A DNA stretch of 35,260 bases from Candidatus Dormiibacter spiritus. Lineage in GTDB: Bacteria > Chloroflexota > Dormibacteria > Dormibacterales > Dormibacteraceae. The notes under the pieces are model-generated. The model was not told the origin of the DNA. It saw nothing but the letters and a program-made list of their open reading frames with translations, and searched no databases. This document shows positions 16,712 through 24,245 of the stretch, piece after piece. A program made the translations under genes and the position numbers. The first letter of the stretch is position 1. The number at the start of each line of letters is the position of its first letter. Location of the stretch: positions 1 through 35,260 of the forward strand of contig QHBT01000047.1 of the NCBI GenBank assembly GCA_003244185.1, read 5' to 3'.

Positions 16712-17788
16712 ATGGCAGTGATCGCTCAGTCCTTCGCCCGAGCATTCGACTCCCACGAGCGGGGTAGGCTGCTCGGCTTCTATGGGGTGATCGCGCTGAT
16801 CCACGTGGTCGGCTGGGGCGCCCTGCTGACTTACGGCGTCGGGCACCCGGCCTTCCTGGGCCTGGGCGGGCTTGCCTACACGTTCGGGCTCCGCCATGCT
16901 TTCGACGCCGACCACATCTCCGCCATCGACAACACGACGCGGAAGCTGCTCCAGGAAAGCCAACGCCCCGTAGGAGTCGGTTTCTTCTTCTCACTGGGGC
17001 ACTCCACTGTCGTCTTCCTGATCGCCCTGGCGCTGGGGCTGGCAGTCAAGACGCTGGTTCAGGGGGTCGTGAGTGAGAACGGACAGCTGAAGAGCATCGG
17101 AGGGTTGGTGGGCACCTGCGTCTCAGGTCTGTTCCTGGTCATCATCGGCTTCCTCAACCTGCTGATCTTCCTGGGCATCGTCAGGATCTACCGCCGGATG
17201 AGGCAGGGTCAGTACGACAAGCACTCGCTCGAGCACGAGCTCGTGACCGGGGGCTTCATGGTGCGCGTATTCGGTCGTCTCTTCAAATTCGTCGGCGCGA
17301 GCTGGCAGATGTACCCCATCGGCTTCCTGTTCGGACTCGGCTTCGATACAGCTTCAGAGGTTGCCCTGCTCGCGATCTCCGCCGGCGCCGCAGCCCAGAA
17401 CCTGCCCTTCCTAGCCGTGGTGTCGCTGCCGATCATCTTCGCCGCCGGCATGTCCTTGATGGACACGACTGACGGGGCCTTCATGGCCAAGGCCTACTCT
17501 TGGGCCTTCTCCAGTCCCATCCGCAGGGTCTTCTACAACCTGACGGTGACCGGTCTCTCGGTGTTCGTGGCCCTCTTCGTGGGCGTTGTCGAGCTCTCCC
17601 AGCTCCTCATCGGCCAGCTCAGGCTGGATGGACAGCCGTGGGATGCCGTCGGTGCCCTCAACTTCTCCAACATGGGCTTCGTGATAGTTGGTGTCTTCAT
17701 CTTGACTTGGATCCTTGCCTTCGCCGTCTTCAGACTTCGCCAAGTGGAGGACCGCTGGGGCAAGATGGTGGACGAAAGCAGTGCCTAA
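16712..17788 (+). CDS. Nickel/cobalt permease, NiCoT (HoxN/NixA) family
   Basis: A 358-residue membrane protein with eight or so hydrophobic spans. The NiCoT signature R-H-A-F-D-A-D-H (61-68, HX4DH) in the second span binds the metal. Further family motifs are 'FFFSLGHSTVVF', 'FGLGFDTASEVALLA' and 'AGMSLMDTTDG'. The family takes up Ni2+ and/or Co2+ with high affinity; adjacent hypA and hypB favour nickel. The ATG has GAGGAGG 6 nt upstream. The Fur-type regulator gene follows with overlap or a 7-nt gap, so they are probably cotranscribed. Confidence 0.95.
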   Translation: MAVIAQSFARAFDSHERGRLLGFYGVIALIHVVGWGALLTYGVGHPAFLGLGGLAYTFGLRHAFDADHISAIDNTTRKLLQESQRPVGVGFFFSLGHSTVVFLIALALGLAVKTLVQGVVSENGQLKSIGGLVGTCVSGLFLVIIGFLNLLIFLGIVRIYRRMRQGQYDKHSLEHELVTGGFMVRVFGRLFKFVGASWQMYPIGFLFGLGFDTASEVALLAISAGAAAQNLPFLAVVSLPIIFAAGMSLMDTTDGAFMAKAYSWAFSSPIRRVFYNLTVTGLSVFVALFVGVVELSQLLIGQLRLDGQPWDAVGALNFSNMGFVIVGVFILTWILAFAVFRLRQVEDRWGKMVDESSA

Positions 17789-17795
17789 GAACGAC

Positions 17796-18269
17796 ATGGC
17801 TGTGGCTCCAGGTCCCCGGCCTGAAGCTGAGACCCCGCGCTTGGACCCTGGCCGGCGCCTGACTCGCCAACGGCGGCTCGTCTGGCAGACGATTCAGGAA
17901 ATTGGGCCCCACTGCACAGCTGAGCAGGTCACTGCCTCTGTCAAACAAGCGAACCCGCGCGTTGCGCGGAGCACCGTTTACCGAATCCTGGCTGATCTCT
18001 GCAGCGCCGGCGATGTGGTGGTGGCACGCCTTGACGCCGGCGGGCTCAGGTACGAACTCGCCGCGGCTGAGCATCCTCACGCTGTCTGCCAGGTCTGTGG
18101 CAAGGTCATCCACGTGGGCGACGAGCTGCTCGAGACATTCGAAGAGCACCTGGCTGCGACCGTCGGCTTCCGGACCGTGCGGATCGACCTCACAGTGAAC
18201 GGAGTCTGCCGGGACTGCGCAGCACCCGGCCGGAGAGCCACTCGCCGGCAGCGGCACGATCACATCTAA
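17796..18269 (+). CDS. Fur-family transcriptional regulator, probably nickel-responsive (Nur-like)
   Basis: About 157 residues. The winged helix has 'LTRQRRLVWQTIQEIGPHCTAEQV' and the recognition helix 'PRVARSTVYRILADLCSAGDV'. The dimerisation domain carries 'HPHAVCQVCGKVIHVGD' and 'VNGVCRDC', the two CxxC pairs of the structural zinc site. A Fur protein binds DNA with a metal corepressor; its place between the nickel transporter and hypA makes nickel the likely signal. That function is inference; Zur, PerR and Fur have similar sequence. Start: ATG 17796, or GTG 17781 overlapping the transporter stop by 8 bp; neither has a strong ribosome site. Confidence 0.85.
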   Translation: MAVAPGPRPEAETPRLDPGRRLTRQRRLVWQTIQEIGPHCTAEQVTASVKQANPRVARSTVYRILADLCSAGDVVVARLDAGGLRYELAAAEHPHAVCQVCGKVIHVGDELLETFEEHLAATVGFRTVRIDLTVNGVCRDCAAPGRRATRRQRHDHI

Positions 18270-18369
18270 GTCAAGGGAGAACCGATTCTTTTCTGTGCCG
18301 GAAGCCGCAACGCGAGTCAGCGCCGAGGCGCGTGTGTGAGAAGCCGGGCTCCCCGGGGGCCGCGAGAGG

Positions 18370-18720
18370 GTGCATGAGCTCTCGATCGCGGAGAGCATCG
18401 TCGACATCGTCGCTGAGACCGTCGAACGCCGTGGCGCCGGGCGAGTGGCTGCCGTGCATTTGAGGCTGGGCGCGCTGGCCGGCGTCGTCGACGAGGCGCT
18501 GCTCTTCTCATTCGAGGTGGCCGCCGCCGGAAGCCCGGTCGAAGGCGCGGAGCTGCGCATCGAGAAGGTGCCGGTGACCGTCTACTGTCCGAGCTGTCGA
18601 ATTGATCGCGTCCTGGCAGGGGTGCAGCCACTCTGCTGCCCGACCTGCGGGACGCCCACGCCCAACGTGATCAGCGGCACCGAGTTGGAGGTGACCGCCA
18701 TGGAGGTCGAGGATGGCTAA
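18370..18720 (+). CDS. hypA: Hydrogenase/urease nickel incorporation protein HypA
   Basis: A 116-residue protein of normal HypA length. It starts 'MHELSIAESIVDIV'; the Met-His-Glu N-terminus binds nickel through His2. The zinc domain has C73-P-S-C76 and C90-P-T-C93. The start must be GTG 18370, since only that frame gives the essential His2; a nearby ATG at 18374 is out of frame. HypA delivers nickel together with HypB to [NiFe]-hydrogenase, and in some bacteria to urease. It follows the Fur-type gene by 100 bp and overlaps hypB by 8 bp. Confidence 0.95.
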   Translation: MHELSIAESIVDIVAETVERRGAGRVAAVHLRLGALAGVVDEALLFSFEVAAAGSPVEGAELRIEKVPVTVYCPSCRIDRVLAGVQPLCCPTCGTPTPNVISGTELEVTAMEVEDG

Positions 18721-19366
18721 GGGCCTCAGGTCGATCGAAATCCGCGAACGCGTCCTGGGCAAGAACGACGCCCTGGCCGAATCTCTCCGGAGCCGCTTTC
18801 AGGAATCGGGGACCTACGTCGTCAACCTCGTCTCCAGCCCCGGCACCGGCAAGACCGCCCTCTTGGAACGCACGCTCAGTGAGCTGACTCGGGACAGGCG
18901 GGTGGCGGCGTTGGTGGGAGACCTGGCGACGGAAAACGACGCGCAGCGGCTCTCCCGATCAGGCGCTCCGGTGCGTCAGATCTCGACCGGTGGCAACTGT
19001 CACTTGGAGGCCGAGATGGTGCAGTCGGCCCTTCAGGATTGGGAGCCGGCCGGCTCGGAGGTGCTATTCATCGAGAACGTGGGCAATCTTGTCTGTCCAG
19101 CCAGCTACGACCTGGGCGAGAACCTGCGGGTGGTGCTGCTCTCAGTAACCGAGGGGGAGGACAAACCGCTCAAGTATCCGCCGATCTTTCACAGCGCAAA
19201 TCTGGCGTTGATCACCAAAGTCGACCTGGCCGAAGCTGTCGGATTCGATCGTGCCGCACTTCGGGCGAACATCGAGGCGGTGAATCCAGGCCTCCCTGTG
19301 CTCGAGCTCTCGGCCCGAAGTGGAGAGGGCATGGACGCCTGGCTGGACCTCTTTCGGAACCGTTAG
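18713..19366 (+). CDS. hypB: Hydrogenase nickel incorporation GTPase HypB
   Basis: A 217-residue SIMIBI GTPase. The P-loop is in 'LVSSPGTGKTALLE', followed by 'VGDLATENDAQRLSRSG' and the metal-site segment 'ISTGGNCHLEAEMV' (Cys-His at the dimer interface). 'IENVGNLVCPASYDLGE' is a HypB hallmark. It hydrolyses GTP to drive nickel transfer with HypA. The protein begins directly at the core domain, so it lacks the N-terminal CxxCGC nickel site of E. coli HypB and the His-rich storage stretch of other forms. ATG 18713 lies within the end of hypA. No hypCDEF, hydrogenase or urease genes follow. Confidence 0.95.
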   Translation: MAKGLRSIEIRERVLGKNDALAESLRSRFQESGTYVVNLVSSPGTGKTALLERTLSELTRDRRVAALVGDLATENDAQRLSRSGAPVRQISTGGNCHLEAEMVQSALQDWEPAGSEVLFIENVGNLVCPASYDLGENLRVVLLSVTEGEDKPLKYPPIFHSANLALITKVDLAEAVGFDRAALRANIEAVNPGLPVLELSARSGEGMDAWLDLFRNR

Positions 19367-19418
19367 GACGGGTCGCTGGGGACCCAAGGTCCAAAGCGCC
19401 GTAGCCCTGGGATACAGC

Positions 19419-19850
19419 TCAGACGCGCAGGTCGCGGGCCTCGATGCCCTCGAAGCGGCGGAGGTCGCGATCGCGGGTGTAGATGGCGGCGACGCCGTGC
19501 TGACGCATCAGAGCGGCGATGTGGGCGTCGGGCACTTCATTGCCGCGAGCATGCTGGCCAGCGGTTGCCAGGTAGAGGTCCCAGAATCCGTCAGCTTCAC
19601 CGGGCGTTCGCACGTGCGGCGCCTCGAGCAGCGCCGCAACGTTCCGGCTAGCTTCCCGGAAGGCGAGGGGACGGGGCAGGATGGCGGGATGGGTGACGAT
19701 CCGGAGGTAACCCATGATCGTCGGCCAGAACAGGTAGACGAGGTCGGGACCGGCGGCGAGGCGCTCGACGAGGGCAAGCGCCGCACCGTGCGCTGGATCA
19801 CTCTGGTTGGAGGCATAGACCAGCACGTTGGCGTCGACGGTGACGCTCAC
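19419..19850 (-). CDS. PIN-domain toxin, VapC type
   Basis: A 143-residue PIN-domain protein with 'VTVDANVLVYASN' (first catalytic aspartate, residue 6), 'GYLRIVTHPAILPRP', 'VPDAHIAALMRQHG' (third acidic site) and 'IYTRDRDLRRF'. VapC toxins are Mg2+-dependent RNases that cut tRNA or rRNA. The usual second-site glutamate is not obvious in the 'WPTIMGYLRIV' segment, as in several 'LRIVTHP' VapC proteins. Its ATG overlaps the upstream stop as ATGA (19847-19850), the standard antitoxin-toxin coupling. Confidence 0.88.
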   Translation of the reverse strand: MSVTVDANVLVYASNQSDPAHGAALALVERLAAGPDLVYLFWPTIMGYLRIVTHPAILPRPLAFREASRNVAALLEAPHVRTPGEADGFWDLYLATAGQHARGNEVPDAHIAALMRQHGVAAIYTRDRDLRRFEGIEARDLRV

Positions 19851-20086
19851 GAGCCGCTCTCGAGCAGTGCCTGGAGGGCTTCCTTATCCTCGATGTCCAC
19901 GCGAGGCTTCCCTAGATCCCGGCTGGTCCAACGCAGCGGCGCCGGCGAGGAGACTCGCCCGCTCTCGCTGAGCGCGCCAGCGATCAGCTCGGAGGCTACC
20001 GTGCCCATGCTCTTGTGCTCGCGGGCACCGCGGCGGCGGAGCTCACGCAGGACCGAGGGATCGAGATCGAGCGTAGTGCGGGGCAT
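19847..20086 (-). CDS. Ribbon-helix-helix type antitoxin, VapB-like
   Basis: 79 residues starting 'MPRTTLDLDPSVLRELRRRG', a ribbon-helix-helix strand and helix, followed by 'SMGTVASELIAGAL' and an acidic C-terminal tail ('DIEDKEALQALLESGS') suited to binding the PIN toxin. It should neutralise the toxin and autoregulate the operon. ATG 20086 is chosen because the RHH strand begins immediately. There is no Shine-Dalgarno on this strand; a TAGCAT hexamer 8 nt upstream suggests a leaderless or near-leaderless mRNA. Confidence 0.85.
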   Translation of the reverse strand: MPRTTLDLDPSVLRELRRRGAREHKSMGTVASELIAGALSESGRVSSPAPLRWTSRDLGKPRVDIEDKEALQALLESGS

Positions 20087-20098
20087 GATGCATGATGC
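20085..20098 (-). promoter_or_regulatory. CATGATG tandem repeat at the antitoxin start
   Basis: Two adjacent copies of CATGATG (plus-strand reading) cover the antitoxin start codon and the possible -10. RHH antitoxins often bind short direct or inverted repeats there. It could equally be chance overlap of ATG-rich start sequence. Confidence 0.3.
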
Positions 20099-20160
20099 TA
20101 CGGAGGAAAGCATCAAGTGGTTCGACCTGCGTACAGGATGGCGGTGCCCTGCGTTGCTCC

Positions 20161-20180
20161 AAGCGGCGGGGCGCCCGCTT
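20161..20180 (-). terminator. Hairpin after the permease gene
   Basis: AAGCGG and CCGCTT bracket a GC-rich core between the permease stop (20219) and the antitoxin start region. It is placed as a terminator of the csoR-permease transcript. No T-run is present, so confidence is low. The rest of this ~130-bp gap shows nothing else. Confidence 0.3.
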
Positions 20181-20218
20181 GTCCCGCATGGCTGGCTGGC
20201 GTCAAATCCAGGTCGAGA

Positions 20219-21382
20219 TCAGTGCGAGTGGGCGCTCCCCATCTCGCCCTCGCCAGGGCTGGGTGCGGCGTCCATCATCCGAAGCATCGCCATCCCGCCA
20301 GTGCGCAGGAACCTGATCAGAATCACCCCCACCAGGATCAGGAACACGAGGTCCAAAACCGTCGTGTAGTTCCAGGTTGGGGCCGCATCAGCGAAGTTGA
20401 ACAGCCGACGAGCGGGGACCCAGCCCAGCGCCTTGAAGGCGAGGCTGATGAGAAAGCCGGCCAGCGCCATCGCCAGGTAGGAGACCACCGCCAGGTAGAC
20501 GGCCACCCGGCCTCCGTAGTACTTCCGATAGATGTTGAGGATGGGCGGGATCAGAAGGTCGGCGAAGATGAAGGAGATCACACCGCCGAAGCTGATGCCG
20601 CTCCCCCAAAGCACTGCCGCCAGGGGAACATTGCCGATCGAGCAGACGAAGCTGAGCATCGAGATGACCGGGCCGATCAGCGGACCCCAGATCTCGGCCA
20701 GGAGGGGGTGCCCGGTCAGGAAGAAGGCGCTCCAGAAGGAGTTCGGAATCCAGGCGGCGACGGCCCCGGCGATGAGGAATCCGCCGGCCAGGTCCAGCCA
20801 AATGCCGTAGACGTCCATGACGAAGTAGTGGCTGATGGCTGTGAAGGCGGGGCCCGAGAACAGCCGCCGCAAGAAGGGACCTTCCGTCACCGCCATGTCC
20901 ATCGCGGCGTGGCCCTCCATCTTGCCGACCCGCCCCTGCTCGGCTTGAGCGCGCGCCTCCTCAACCAGCCGCCGCCGCAAGGTGAGGCGGAATGCGAAGG
21001 CGAGCAGCACTATCATCAGCGCGCCGCCCGCGTACTCGGCCGCGAGGAACTGCCAGCCCAAAAGGACGAGCAGAATCAGGCCCAGCTCGATCACCAGGTT
21101 GGTGGAGGCGAACTCGAAGATGATCGCGTTGGCGAGAGTCGCTCCCTTCCTGAACAGCGAGCGAGCGACAGCAACTGCTGCGTATGAGCAGGAGGAGGAG
21201 GCGATGCCAAAGCCGCTGGACACGACTACCGAACGGGGCGAATCCTGACCCAGGGCGCGCACGATTGCGCCCTTGGAGATCACTGCCTGGACGGCGGCAG
21301 AAAGCAGGAAGCCCAGCGCCAGCGACCAGAGCACCTCCCAGAACATGAAAAAGGCGATCCTCAGAGCGTCGAGGAGGAACAC
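20219..21382 (-). CDS. Permease of the YraQ/ArsP-type family (UPF0718, PF03773)
   Basis: A 387-residue membrane protein with about nine to ten hydrophobic spans in two halves separated by a polar, charged loop. The first half has 'FGIASSSCSYAAVAVARSLFRKGATLANAIIFEFASTNLV', a family hallmark with its conserved cysteine and serines. The second has 'LSFVCSIGNVPLAAVLWGSGISFGGVISFIFADLLIPP'. Some members export organoarsenicals; most are uncharacterised. The C-terminus is short and His-containing. It starts at GTG 2 bp after csoR, so it is probably regulated by that copper-type sensor. This links it to metal or thiol stress, but the substrate is unknown. Confidence 0.88.
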   Translation of the reverse strand: MFLLDALRIAFFMFWEVLWSLALGFLLSAAVQAVISKGAIVRALGQDSPRSVVVSSGFGIASSSCSYAAVAVARSLFRKGATLANAIIFEFASTNLVIELGLILLVLLGWQFLAAEYAGGALMIVLLAFAFRLTLRRRLVEEARAQAEQGRVGKMEGHAAMDMAVTEGPFLRRLFSGPAFTAISHYFVMDVYGIWLDLAGGFLIAGAVAAWIPNSFWSAFFLTGHPLLAEIWGPLIGPVISMLSFVCSIGNVPLAAVLWGSGISFGGVISFIFADLLIPPILNIYRKYYGGRVAVYLAVVSYLAMALAGFLISLAFKALGWVPARRLFNFADAAPTWNYTTVLDLVFLILVGVILIRFLRTGGMAMLRMMDAAPSPGEGEMGSAHSH

Positions 21383-21384
21383 CT

Positions 21385-21660
21385 CTACCTCCTGACCAGC
21401 CGCTCGACGGCTTCCGAGAGTTCACGGACCTTGGCGCTGCCGTCGCCCGCGCGGATGGCCTCAGTCACGCAGTGCTGGGTGTGGTCGCGGAGGAGCAGGA
21501 GCGCCACACTCTCCAGGGCGGATTGGACAGCGCTCACCTGGGTGAGGACGTCGATGCAGTAGCGGTCCTCCTCCACCATCTTGCACAGTCCGCGGACCTG
21601 GCCCTCGATCCGGCTCAGACGCTTTTCGATCTGTTGCTTGTCCTTGACATAGCCAGTCAT
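21385..21660 (-). CDS. CsoR-family metal-sensing repressor
   Basis: A 91-residue all-helical DUF156 protein. The conserved 'RLSRIEGQVRGLCKMVEEDRYCIDVLTQVSAVQSAL' is present, and the metal site is Cys ('RYCID') plus His-x3-Cys ('DHTQHC'). This Cys-His-Cys set is that of Cu(I)-sensing CsoR rather than RcnR (nickel/cobalt), FrmR (formaldehyde) or CstR (persulfide). An additional cysteine lies four residues before 'VEEDRYC'. ATG 21660 stands about 10 nt after a TATAGT -10, giving a very short leader. It is followed at 2 bp by the permease, forming an autoregulated operon. Confidence 0.92.
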   Translation of the reverse strand: MTGYVKDKQQIEKRLSRIEGQVRGLCKMVEEDRYCIDVLTQVSAVQSALESVALLLLRDHTQHCVTEAIRAGDGSAKVRELSEAVERLVRR

Positions 21661-21670
21661 TCTTCGCAAA

Positions 21671-21697
21671 ACTATACCAGTTAGGGGTATCTGGTAT
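21671..21697 (-). promoter_or_regulatory. csoR promoter -10 and CsoR-type operator
   Basis: ATACCAG (21674-21680) and CTGGTAT (21691-21697) are perfect 7-bp inverted arms around TTAGGGGTAT. On the minus strand this contains ATACCCCTAACTGGTAT, close to the G-tract/inverted-repeat operators of CsoR and RcnR repressors. The -10 hexamer TATAGT (21676-21671) overlaps the edge of the site, so the bound repressor would block RNA polymerase. Confidence 0.65.
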
Positions 21698-21871
21698 GAC
21701 GCGACGCGGTAGATCCGGCCATGCCCGGAGTAAGGCTGGACCGCGCCCCCGACGCCCACTACCTCTGCTCGGCGGCCGGCTGTTCGGAGTTGGAAGTTCA
21801 CCGTGAAGTACATCACCGCGGCTGTCCCGGCCGCTGCGTTCCGTTTGTAATGTCGGAGCGTTGATGCCCTT

Positions 21872-22414
21872 ATGAAACCCTGGTCGGCGGTCGTCATTGC
21901 GGCGGTGCTGGCGCCTGTGCTCGGCCTCTTCACTGGCGGCTCCGAAGCTGCCGCCTCTTGCGCGTTCTCGCCCGAGCAGATACGGGGCTCGTTCGCGAAC
22001 GCTCCGGTCGTCTTTGTAGGGACTGTCGTTGCCACCAGCAACGGTGATCGTGAGGCCACGGTCAAGGTCGAGTCGATCTGGCGGGGCCCCGACCTGCTGA
22101 CCTACGTTCGGATAAGTGGGACGCCCGAGCCGGGAGGGCACACCGACGTCGATCGGACGTACCAGGCCGGTAAGCGGTATCTCTTTGTTCCCGTGAACTC
22201 GAGCTCCCCCTTCCAGGACAACAACTGCACAGCAACCCAGCTCTACACGACAGCTCTGGCTTCACAGGCTCCGTCAGAAGCCCGCCCAGCTCAACCGGGC
22301 GGCGACCCGAGCCCGCCAAGGCCCAATCTTCCCTGGATTGCGATAGGTGTGCTTATGCTCCTGGTGACCTTGGGTTTAGCTGGCTGGCGGCTGAGACCGC
22401 GAGGCCAATCCTGA
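21872..22414 (+). CDS. Secreted, C-terminally membrane-anchored NTR/TIMP-like protein
   Basis: 180 residues. A signal peptide (basic start, 'VVIAAVLAPVLGLFTGG', cleavage near 'SEAAAS') is followed by 'CAFSPEQIR'. The ~100-residue core has 'APVVFVGTVVATSN', 'ATVKVESIWRGPDLLTYVRISG' and 'YQAGKRYLFVPVNSS', the pattern of OB-fold tissue-inhibitor-of-metalloprotease/netrin-like domains. Two cysteines ('SCAF', 'NNCTATQ') could form a disulfide. A Pro-rich linker leads to a C-terminal membrane span and short basic tail, so the domain faces outward. Its bacterial role is unknown. It diverges from csoR across 211 bp and lies 16 bp before a methyltransferase gene. Confidence 0.8.
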   Translation: MKPWSAVVIAAVLAPVLGLFTGGSEAAASCAFSPEQIRGSFANAPVVFVGTVVATSNGDREATVKVESIWRGPDLLTYVRISGTPEPGGHTDVDRTYQAGKRYLFVPVNSSSPFQDNNCTATQLYTTALASQAPSEARPAQPGGDPSPPRPNLPWIAIGVLMLLVTLGLAGWRLRPRGQS

Positions 22415-22430
22415 GGAGCGCGCGCTGTCC

Positions 22431-23054
22431 GTGAGTACGGAGACCGAACGCGTTCGCCAGATCTGGGAGAAGATGGCTCCCAGGTACGACAAGGACATCG
22501 CCTTCGCGGAGCGCATCCTGTTCGCCGGTGGCCGGGAATGGGTCTGCGCTCAGGCGGCAGGGCGCGTCCTGGAGGTCGCTGTTGGGACCGGTCGCAATCT
22601 GCCCTTCTATCCACCGCACCTGCGCCTGACTGGCATCGAGTTAAGTCCGGCAATGCTCGAGATCGGCCGCCGACGCGGCGCCGAGCTGGGAATCGAAGTC
22701 GACCTGCGCGCCGGGGACGCGCAGGCCCTCGATTTCGACGACGAGAGTTTTGACACGGTGGTCATCACGCTGGCGCTCTGTTCGATCCCCGACGACCGCA
22801 AGACGGTGGCTGAGGCTTGGCGCGTGCTCCGGCCGGACGGTCTTCTCCTACTTCTGGAGCACGTTCGCAGCCCGCTGTTGGCAGTTCGGGTGCTGCAGCG
22901 CATCGTGGACTTCTTCACAGTCCGCTTCGAGGGCGACCACCTGCTGAGAGAGCCGCTCGAGCAGCTCCAAGTCGCCGGCTTCGTTGTCGATCGGCTCGAA
23001 CGCTCGAAGCTCGGGATCGTCGAACGGCTGGCCGCGCACAAGCCGTCGCTCTAG
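22431..23054 (+). CDS. Class I SAM-dependent methyltransferase (UbiE/Methyltransf_11 type)
   Basis: 207 residues. Motif I is 'RVLEVAVGTGRNLPFYP', the acidic ribose-binding position is in 'LTGIELSPAMLEIG', motif II is 'AGDAQALDFDDESFDTVVITLALCSIPD' and motif III is 'VLRPDGLLLLLEHVRS'. The N-terminal 'IWEKMAPRYDKDIAFAERILF' and C-terminal 'LREPLEQLQVAGFVVDRLERSKLGIVERLAAHKP' match phosphatidylethanolamine or quinone-type methyltransferases. The substrate is not determined. It starts at GTG, with GAGGAG about 12 nt upstream. It converges on the CDF transporter gene 29 bp away. Confidence 0.9.
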   Translation: MSTETERVRQIWEKMAPRYDKDIAFAERILFAGGREWVCAQAAGRVLEVAVGTGRNLPFYPPHLRLTGIELSPAMLEIGRRRGAELGIEVDLRAGDAQALDFDDESFDTVVITLALCSIPDDRKTVAEAWRVLRPDGLLLLLEHVRSPLLAVRVLQRIVDFFTVRFEGDHLLREPLEQLQVAGFVVDRLERSKLGIVERLAAHKPSL

Positions 23055-23083
23055 AAGCAACTCGCGAGCGGACCTGGCCCGCT

Positions 23084-24061
23084 TCAGTCCTGGTGCCCTT
23101 GTCTGTGGTCTGACCCCTTTGCCCTGGGCATGGTAGCGAGGGCATGAGGGTGGTTGTGCTGTCCCACGGAGTGCTCCAGCGCCGGATCACACGGATGGCA
23201 GGCCTCGATCTGGACAGTGGTATGTCCGATCTCGAATCGATCACAGAGCTGCTTCTCCAGCTGCCGGACCAGGTGCTCAGCGTCTGCGGCGACAAGGTCT
23301 TCCTGGACCACTACGTGACAGCTCAGCGCCAGCTGCTGTGAGTCCAGAGACCAGACATGAAGATCGTGGACCGAATCGACGCCGGCCGCCTCGATAATCG
23401 TGGCCTCGACCGAAGCGAGGTCGACGCCTGGAGGAGTCCCCTCGAGAAGGACGTGGCCGGTGTCCCTGACAATCTGCAGGGCGCCCCAAGCAATCAGGGC
23501 TGCGATCCCCAGGGAGATCAGGGGGTCGGCGTAATACCAGCCGGTGAGCAGGATGATCACCCCAGCCACGATCACGCCTATGGAGGCACCGATGTCGCCG
23601 AGCACGTGGAGCATTGCCGCACGCACATTGAGGTTCGCCCCTGCCTCTCGCAGCCCGACCGCGATGAAGGCATTGACCGTAATCGCGACCAGGGCGGCAG
23701 CTATGACGAGGCCGCCCTGAACCGGTTCCGGCCTGGCGAAACGGCGCACGGCCTCGACTGCGATAAAGGCGACGATGAGAATCAGGCCGGCGCCGTTGAC
23801 CATGGCGGCGAGGATGCCGACGCGGTGGTAACCGTAGGTTCGGCGTGCGTCGGCCGGCCGCTTGGCCTGCTCAACTGCGAACCAGGCCAAGCCGAGGGCG
23901 ACGACATCGGTCAGGATGTGGCCGGCGTCGGCAAACAGGGCCAAGGAGTGTGCTAGCCAACCGGCCGCGGCTTCGACCAGAAGGATCAGCACTGTCAGCC
24001 CGAGCGCCAGCCGCAGACGGCTGCCGATCAAGTCCGCATGGCCGTGAAGGTGGTCGCTCAT
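23084..24061 (-). CDS. Cation diffusion facilitator (CzcD/ZitB-type) zinc exporter
   Basis: About 325 residues, six membrane spans plus a cytoplasmic ferredoxin-like domain. The metal site is formed by 'LFADAGHILTDV' (H-x3-D in span 2) and 'MLHVLGDIGASIG' (H-x3-D in span 5), the HD-HD set of zinc exporters. The C-terminal domain has 'GVDSVHDLHVWSLDSQQLALSCHVVV' and ends in a His-rich tail. It exports Zn2+ (perhaps Cd2+ or Co2+) in exchange for protons. Start: ATG 24061 begins 'MSDHLHGHADL'; an in-frame GTG at 24076 has GGAAG upstream and is a fair alternative. Confidence 0.93.
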   Translation of the reverse strand: MSDHLHGHADLIGSRLRLALGLTVLILLVEAAAGWLAHSLALFADAGHILTDVVALGLAWFAVEQAKRPADARRTYGYHRVGILAAMVNGAGLILIVAFIAVEAVRRFARPEPVQGGLVIAAALVAITVNAFIAVGLREAGANLNVRAAMLHVLGDIGASIGVIVAGVIILLTGWYYADPLISLGIAALIAWGALQIVRDTGHVLLEGTPPGVDLASVEATIIEAAGVDSVHDLHVWSLDSQQLALSCHVVVQEDLVAADAEHLVRQLEKQLCDRFEIGHTTVQIEACHPCDPALEHSVGQHNHPHALATMPRAKGSDHRQGHQD

Positions 24062-24245
24062 ATCAGTGGTCTTCACAAGGATTCTTCCCAGTTCGGGCGT
24101 CCTCCGACGCCTCGAGCGCCGAAGTTGCCGGCGGCGCTCGGCCCACCATAGCCCGCTGAGCGCGTTCACCCGATTCTGAGAGGGGTCACACAGCTGCTGA
24201 ATCGGCCGCCGACTGCCGAGCCCGGCCGCGGTTGCGCGACGGCCA

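Noticed and set aside
16562..16994. Minus-strand frames over the start of the nickel transporter
   Set aside because: The plus strand has the NiCoT signature and a perfect ribosome site; the minus frames have no family features.
19320..21187. Long plus-strand open frames opposite the VapBC pair and the YraQ-type permease
   Set aside because: Composition is typical of high-GC antisense frames (Gln, Glu, His, Arg) and they oppose recognisable families.
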